In this document: positions 59,404 through 64,000 of the stretch, one piece after another
How positions within the stretch are numbered: position 1 is the stretch's first letter
How the letters are laid out: the number at the start of each line of letters is the position of its first letter
Origin: an uncultured Dehalococcoidia bacterium
Lineage (GTDB): Bacteria > Chloroflexota > Dehalococcoidia > Lucifugimonadales > UBA3495
Assembly (NCBI GenBank): GCA_951813535.1
Contig: OX638345.1
Location: 1,439,029 to 1,503,028 of the forward strand
DNA: 64,000 nt
Direction: 5' to 3'
The notes under the pieces: generated by a model
Told to the model about the DNA's origin: nothing
What the model saw: the letters and a program-made list of their open reading frames with translations, nothing else
The model's database searches: none
Translations under genes and position numbers: made by a program

Positions 59404-61869
59404 ATGCGCTTGTTCCCTGAGCTTGCCGTTGTAGCCGCGATCACGGGCGCCGGTCTCGCGCTCTGGTTCGGCGTGCCCCTGGACTCGCCGCGGCCGCTGT
59501 TGATGATGGGACTGGCTGCTGTGGCTTTGGCGGTCGGGCTGAGAGTGATAGGACTACCGGCGGCGCCGATGGTGTTGGGCGCCGCTCTGCTATTGGGAGC
59601 GTGGCGCGGTGAATTGGTCGCCGATGCGACGGTGCCCATAGTGCCTGCGGGCCCAACTGAGGTCACGGTGACGGTTGCCGACGCCCCGGCTGTTTCGGGG
59701 AGCCGAGCGCGCTTTCGCGGTGAGGTGGTGGTCAACGAAGCCGGGGAATCCGGCAGCGTTCCAACCGGCGCCAACCTGCTGGTGTACGCGTTGCCTCCGC
59801 CGGATTTGGCGGCGAGGCGCGGCCCGCCCCATTTGCGCTACGGCGACACTCTCCGTCTTTCCGGCAATCTCGAGCGGCCAGCGCCCATCGGCGATTTCGA
59901 TTACGCGGCATGGCTGGAATCCCAGGGGATTGCCGGCGTGATGTGGGCACGGGACGCCGAAACGGTTGCCACGGGCGGCGGCCATTGGGCAGCAGCGATG
60001 CTGCACCGGTTTCGAGGGAGCCTGGCGTCAGCTCTGCAACGCGCCATTCAGGCTCCGGAATCTGGATTGGCGCAGGCGCTGCTTCTGGGGATCCGGTCGG
60101 AGCTTCCGTCCCCGGTGAAGGATTCGTTTCGTGCGGCTGGCATGTCCCACCTGCTGGCCATATCTGGTTTGCACGTTGGGATTGTGCTGGCGTTGGCATT
60201 GGGGGTTGGCACCGCCGCGCTGGGCAGTGGAAACCCGCTGGTCATCCTGTGCGCCATGGCGACGGTATGGGCTTACGCGGTCGTATCCGGCCTGGATCCG
60301 CCGGTGGTACGCGCGGCGATCATGGGCAGCCTGGCCCTGGCGCAGGGACTCACCGGTCGCGGGATGCGCGGGTTGACCGCGTTGCTGCTGGCGGCCGGCG
60401 TGATGGTGTGCGCGGACCCTGCGCTGCTGGGAAGTCTTTCGTTTCAGCTCAGTTTCACCGCGATGGCCGGGGTGATCGTCGGTTTGCCTTTGATTGCGCT
60501 GGTCACTGGCGCTGTGGCGGCGATTTCAGGCGGATCGAACGCCTGGGCCAATCGATGGGCACAATACCTCCTGACGTTGTTGGTCGCCTCCGTGGTCATA
60601 TCCACGACCACCACCCTGGCAACGGTTCCGCTGATAGCGATGCATTTTGGCGAGATACCGCTGATGAGTGTCCCAGCGACGATTTTGGCCATGCCGGCGA
60701 TGCCCTTCGCCTTGGTGGGCGCCGCGGCAACCGCTGCAGCAGGAGTTGTATCCCCATGGTTGGCGGAGGCGTTGGGCGTATTGGCCTGGGTTCCCGTGAC
60801 TTGGATCATTCGGGTGGCGGAGGCGATGCCACCGGTGATGGCACCGGCCAGTTGGCTGACGCCGATGGTCGCAGGGGCGTGGTACGCGGGCCTGGCCCTA
60901 TTGGTAGCGCTGATGTCGTCGCGGCGGGCGCGCCGGATCGCCTCTGGATGGAGACGTGGACCAAGGTGGCGTCCCAGCGGAGTAGCGGGCGTCCTGGCCG
61001 GCGTCGCGCCGGTGGTCGTGTTTGGCGCCATCCTGCTGTTCGGCCAGCAGTCGGCGGCGCGGGCCGACGGCCTGCTCCATGTGCACGTGCTGGATGTCGG
61101 GCAGGGTGACGCCATCCTGGTGGTGACGCCGGAGGGTAGGCAAGTTTTGGTCGACGGCGGACCCGATCCGCGGACCACATTGGTCGCTTTGGGTCAGCGC
61201 CTGCCCGCCGGCGATCGTAACCTGGACGCGGTGGTGGTTACCCATCTGGACAGTGACCACGCCGGCGGGTTGATCGGAGTTCTGGATCGCTACGACACTG
61301 AAATAGTGATGCAGGGCCCGGCGTCCCCCGGATCCGCGTTGTTCCACCAGTGGCAATCGGTTCTCGATCAGCGGGAACACCCGACGGTCCAGATCCTAGC
61401 CGGACATCACATCGAGCTGGACTCCGGTGTCGTGTTGGAAGTCCTGAACCCGCCGGTGGGAATACTGCCGTCGCGCATCGATCGCAGCGCCAACAACCTG
61501 AGCGTTGTGATGCGCATGACCTATGGCGAGGTTTCATTTCTGCTGACCGGCGATGTCGAGCAGGATGTCGAGAGACACCTGGTTGAGACCCGGGGTGAAG
61601 CCTTGCGGTCCGATGTGCTCAAAGTGGCTCATCATGGCAGCCGCTCGTCCACCTCGGCGTCGTTCCTGCAGGCGGTGGATCCGGAATCCGCCGTGATTTC
61701 CGCCGGAAGCGAGAACCGTTACGGACACCCGCACGCAGATGTCATAGCACGTCTCGCGAAAATGATCGGCAACGATAGCGTGTTCATCACATCTCGCGAC
61801 GGCACGGTTGAATATATCACCGACGGCGGCGGGTTGTGGGTCAACACACACTCCGAGGCCGCACCATGA
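59404..61869 (+). CDS. comEC: DNA internalization protein ComEC
   Basis: ComEC forms the inner-membrane DNA channel. The 821-residue protein has an N-terminal helical pair, an OB-like domain (residues about 85-180), the competence domain with eight or so helices beginning GLAQALLLGIRSELP and HLLAISGLHVGIVLA, and a C-terminal metallo-beta-lactamase-fold domain. That domain contains VLDVGQGDAIL, THLDSDHAGG and DVLKVAHHGS, likely a nuclease. The length is normal for the family. The stop overlaps an ATG of the cmk frame (ATGA at 61866). Confidence 0.95.
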   Translation: MRLFPELAVVAAITGAGLALWFGVPLDSPRPLLMMGLAAVALAVGLRVIGLPAAPMVLGAALLLGAWRGELVADATVPIVPAGPTEVTVTVADAPAVSGSRARFRGEVVVNEAGESGSVPTGANLLVYALPPPDLAARRGPPHLRYGDTLRLSGNLERPAPIGDFDYAAWLESQGIAGVMWARDAETVATGGGHWAAAMLHRFRGSLASALQRAIQAPESGLAQALLLGIRSELPSPVKDSFRAAGMSHLLAISGLHVGIVLALALGVGTAALGSGNPLVILCAMATVWAYAVVSGLDPPVVRAAIMGSLALAQGLTGRGMRGLTALLLAAGVMVCADPALLGSLSFQLSFTAMAGVIVGLPLIALVTGAVAAISGGSNAWANRWAQYLLTLLVASVVISTTTTLATVPLIAMHFGEIPLMSVPATILAMPAMPFALVGAAATAAAGVVSPWLAEALGVLAWVPVTWIIRVAEAMPPVMAPASWLTPMVAGAWYAGLALLVALMSSRRARRIASGWRRGPRWRPSGVAGVLAGVAPVVVFGAILLFGQQSAARADGLLHVHVLDVGQGDAILVVTPEGRQVLVDGGPDPRTTLVALGQRLPAGDRNLDAVVVTHLDSDHAGGLIGVLDRYDTEIVMQGPASPGSALFHQWQSVLDQREHPTVQILAGHHIELDSGVVLEVLNPPVGILPSRIDRSANNLSVVMRMTYGEVSFLLTGDVEQDVERHLVETRGEALRSDVLKVAHHGSRSSTSASFLQAVDPESAVISAGSENRYGHPHADVIARLAKMIGNDSVFITSRDGTVEYITDGGGLWVNTHSEAAP

Positions 61870-61909
61870 CAACTCCCCGCCCGTTGCTGTTATCTCGATT
61901 GCGACACGA

Positions 61910-61918
61910 TGCTATAAT
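61910..61918 (+). promoter_or_regulatory. Extended -10 promoter immediately before cmk
   Basis: TGCTATAAT (61910-61918) is a perfect extended -10 element (TGnTATAAT). ATG 61926 begins eight bases after it, about where transcription would start, so cmk may be read from a leaderless mRNA. No -35 of note is present, as is common for extended -10 promoters. Confidence 0.5.
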
Positions 61919-61925
61919 TTGGCCC

Positions 61926-62654
61926 ATGGAGCCCCTTGGTGTGTCATCCCCATGCGCCGCCCCGGTCGTGGCTATTGATGGGCCGGTCGCTTCGGGAAAA
62001 AGCTCGGTCGGCAAAGCCGCAGCGCGAATTATGGGATTGCGATTTCTCGACACCGGGATAATGTATCGCGCTGTAACGTGGTTGGCCCTGCGCCGGGGCA
62101 TCGCCGCTACCGATGCCAGCAGGGTCTCTGAATTGGCTGCGAGTTGCCGAATGGCACTGGCGCAGGATGACAACAACGATGCGGTCATCACGGTTGATGG
62201 TCAGCCACTGGGGATCGAATTGACGGCGGCAGACGTGGACAGGAACGTGTCGGCAGTCTCTGCGGTGCCCGCTGTTCGGGTCGAGTTGGTCAGGCAGCAA
62301 AGAGACATCGCGAGTTCTGGCGGCATGGTCATGGCCGGTCGGGATATCGGGTCAGTAGTATTGCCCAATGCTGACGTCAAGCTCTACATCGATGCCGCGC
62401 CGGAAGAGCGGGCTCGACGACGGCATGCGCAAATCCTCGTGGCGGATCCTGGTGTTCAATACGATCGAGTATTGGCCGATACGTTGCGGCGGGATCACAT
62501 GGATATGGGACGCGCCGACTCGCCTCTGGTGGCCGCCGCCGATGCAGTGATAATCCGGACCGACGACATGGACTTTGAACAAACGGTGTCAGCTGTGGTT
62601 TCGGCCATCCGGTCCGTCGTCTGCAACAACCGCCACGCTGGACAACACGGATAG
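61926..62654 (+). CDS. cmk: Cytidylate kinase
   Basis: Cmk phosphorylates CMP and dCMP. The 242-residue protein has the P-loop IDGPVASGKSSVGKA (residues 18-32), FLDTGIMYRAVTWLAL, the insert domain, and GRDIGSVVLPNADVK, RRHAQ and RRDHMDMGRADSPL, all of the family. ATG 61926 lies just behind an extended -10 element, arguing for this start; ATG 61866, coupled to comEC, would add 20 residues of unusual sequence. The first 12 residues before the P-loop strand are longer than usual but plausible. Confidence 0.93.
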   Translation: MEPLGVSSPCAAPVVAIDGPVASGKSSVGKAAARIMGLRFLDTGIMYRAVTWLALRRGIAATDASRVSELAASCRMALAQDDNNDAVITVDGQPLGIELTAADVDRNVSAVSAVPAVRVELVRQQRDIASSGGMVMAGRDIGSVVLPNADVKLYIDAAPEERARRRHAQILVADPGVQYDRVLADTLRRDHMDMGRADSPLVAAADAVIIRTDDMDFEQTVSAVVSAIRSVVCNNRHAGQHG

Positions 62655-62659
62655 TCGCC

Positions 62660-63352
62660 ATGGCCTGGCTTTATCAACCGAGCAAGCGCTTCGGGAAAAT
62701 CATGTGGGGGCTCACGGGCCGGCTGACCGTCACCGGCCAGGAAGCCATGCCTCCCTACGGCCCGCTATTGGTCGCCAGCAACCACCTTTCGCTGAACGAC
62801 GCGGGCACGTTGGTGGTGGCGATGCCGCGTCAGATCATTTTCCTCGCCAAGAAGGAACTCTGGGAAAAACCCATCGGCCGGTTTTACTGCAATGCCGTGG
62901 GTGCGGTGCCGTTGGACCGACAGCGTGGCGGCGGCGGAGCCCTGCGCTATGCGTTGGGCGCGCTGCAGGAGGACAAGGCGATCCTCATGTTTCCCGAGGG
63001 AGGCATCAGCCCCACGGGTCAATTGCAACGGGCAAAGACTGGGCTGGCGTGGTTGGCGCTGAAGACCCAAGCTCCGATTCTGCCGGTCGGTATCGCCGGC
63101 AGCGAAAAATTTTCGTCCTGGCATATGCCGGTGCCGCTGGCCACTTGGCAGGTCAATATCGGGACTCCGTTCACGCCGCCTCAAATCGAAGGCCCGATTA
63201 CCGACGCGCTGCTGACCTCGGTTACCGATATGGTAATGGAGCGGATAGCCGCCCTCTTGCCGGAATCGTATCGCGGCGTTTACGCAGACCGGCTTCGGCC
63301 TCGCGTGGGCGAGCTTGCACGTGACCGGCAGAGAACGGGCTGTGACGTATAA
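62660..63352 (+). CDS. 1-acyl-sn-glycerol-3-phosphate acyltransferase (PlsC-like)
   Basis: A 230-residue lysophosphatidic acid acyltransferase-family protein, making phosphatidic acid or a related lipid at the membrane. The catalytic NHxxxxD is NHLSLND (His42, Asp47) and FPEGG (111-115) marks the glycerol-phosphate site. It has no clear membrane helix apart from an N-terminal amphipathic segment. It begins five bases after cmk; cmk-plsC is a common bacterial order. It is convergent with the NYN gene, with no gap. Confidence 0.92.
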   Translation: MAWLYQPSKRFGKIMWGLTGRLTVTGQEAMPPYGPLLVASNHLSLNDAGTLVVAMPRQIIFLAKKELWEKPIGRFYCNAVGAVPLDRQRGGGGALRYALGALQEDKAILMFPEGGISPTGQLQRAKTGLAWLALKTQAPILPVGIAGSEKFSSWHMPVPLATWQVNIGTPFTPPQIEGPITDALLTSVTDMVMERIAALLPESYRGVYADRLRPRVGELARDRQRTGCDV

Positions 63353-64000
63353 CTAGCGGCGCGGTAATACTGCTGCGTCACGCTCCGGCGGGTGGTCGTA
63401 GTCCATCGACTCGTCGTCGAGGATTCGTTCCAATTCCGCGGCGCGCATATTGATGGTATCCATGATCGCGGGCGGGATACCGGCGTGCTCGTTGACGTAA
63501 TTGGTCAGGAGCTCCAACTCGTCAAACCCCTGGAAACAGTCGACTACGCCACGCAATGAAGACGAGAAATACTGTGTGTCGTGGCCCACGCCGCGACCCA
63601 CGGAGAAGTGGTACACGTACTTCAGGTTGTCTTTCAGAAACTTCACCACCGGGAAGAAATCGCTGTCGCCGGAAACCAGAATAGCCGCGTCAAAACTGTC
63701 CATCTTCGAGATCATGTCCACCGCGATGCCGATGTCTACCCCTTTTTCACCTACCTGGGTGCCCTGGAAATTTATGTTGCCGTCGTAATCGTACTCCAGC
63801 CGATACGGCCGAAACGGCTGCACAACATATTGGCCGACATACCTGAATTCCAGGAAGTTGGTGTTTTGCTGGATCTCTTCAAACACCGACTTGCGCAGTT
63901 GGTGAAACCGTCGGAATTCGTGCTCGTACCAATCCTGCGCTTTTTGGATAACCAGGTCGGTGGTGAGTTCCGGTATGCGCATGCCGTAGTCGTCGACAAT
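63353..64000 (-). CDS. NYN-domain protein (LabA/DUF88 type), 5' end outside the window
   Basis: At least 216 residues, running off the right edge: codons upstream of Met 63982 (IVDDYG) stay open and coding-like, so the start is not here. It contains the NYN/PIN-like core: VGEKGVDIGIAVDMI with metal-binding Asp residues, AAILVSGDSDFFPVVKFL and FSVGRGVGHDT. Such proteins are putative ribonucleases related to LabA. The last 60 residues are a helical tail. It is convergent with the plsC-like gene. Confidence 0.85.
   Translation of the reverse strand: MVDDYGMRIPELTTDLVIQKAQDWYEHEFRRFHQLRKSVFEEIQQNTNFLEFRYVGQYVVQPFRPYRLEYDYDGNINFQGTQVGEKGVDIGIAVDMISKMDSFDAAILVSGDSDFFPVVKFLKDNLKYVYHFSVGRGVGHDTQYFSSSLRGVVDCFQGFDELELLTNYVNEHAGIPPAIMDTINMRAAELERILDDESMDYDHPPERDAAVLPRR

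Overview
This 64 kb window reads as chromosomal DNA from a GC-rich bacterium, most likely a member of the Chloroflexota (Dehalococcoidia / SAR202-like lineages). That placement is inference: no database search was run. It rests on the 16S rRNA gene having Chloroflexota-like features and standing alone without 23S or 5S, on surface lipoproteins with threonine-proline repeats, and on a metabolic gene set rich in LLM-class flavin oxidoreductases, CaiB/BaiF CoA transferases, SCP-x-type thiolases with DUF35 partners, DUF4286 proteins and MFS carriers. No phage, insertion sequence, CRISPR array or tRNA gene was recognised.

Layout. 0-2 kb: a single 16S rRNA gene with a promoter, a candidate processing stem and a downstream intrinsic terminator. 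2-5 kb: thiL, tsaE, tsaB and ndk, with rsfS convergent. 5-11.5 kb: gltB-gltD (glutamate synthase) behind a promoter and a leader that can fold into a terminator-like hairpin. 11.5-15.6 kb (minus strand): a frameshifted PaREP1/HEPN-like gene, pyruvate kinase, an LLM-class oxidoreductase and a DUF4286 protein. 15.7-21.3 kb: sugar-nucleotide epimerase, TrxB, TSUP permease, AcoX-like NAD-kinase-fold protein, amidase. 21.4-27 kb: an envelope or lipid-glycosylation cluster (Agl23-like membrane protein, PaREP1-like protein, UPF0104 flippase-like protein, FAD oxidoreductase), then a VapBC module. 27.8-35.6 kb: a degenerate class I glutamine amidotransferase co-translated with gyrA, an alpha/beta hydrolase, a three-domain fusion protein (degenerate HD, chorismate-mutase-like, archaeal-type TrpRS-like), at least one tiny membrane protein, and a conventional bacterial trpS. 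35.8-44.3 kb: a catabolic block (thiolase-DUF35, metallohydrolase, SnoaL-like protein, acetamidase/formamidase, two CoA transferases, MFS carrier). 44.3-52 kb: ctaA-ctaB and ctaC-D-E-F encoding heme A synthesis and a caa3-type oxidase, in which both subunit II and subunit IV carry a C-terminal cytochrome c domain. 52-58 kb: hydrolases, a TrmO/TsaA-like protein, an FmdB zinc ribbon, an SCP2-like protein, an HtrA-like protease, DUF952 and an atypical kinase. 58.6-63.4 kb: comEA-comEC-cmk-plsC. The window ends inside a NYN-domain gene.

The genes describe an aerobic heterotroph with a heme-copper oxidase, ammonium assimilation through GOGAT, DNA-uptake genes, tRNA t6A modification (TsaB and TsaE, plus a possible downstream TrmO-like methylase) and breakdown of CoA-activated or amide substrates. 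The most unusual object is the HD/chorismate-mutase/TrpRS-like fusion at about 32.0-34.2 kb, encoded 0.4 kb upstream of the housekeeping trpS. It keeps the HIGH-type motif but has lost KMSKS, and may be an undescribed aromatic-amino-acid sensor or biosynthetic factor.
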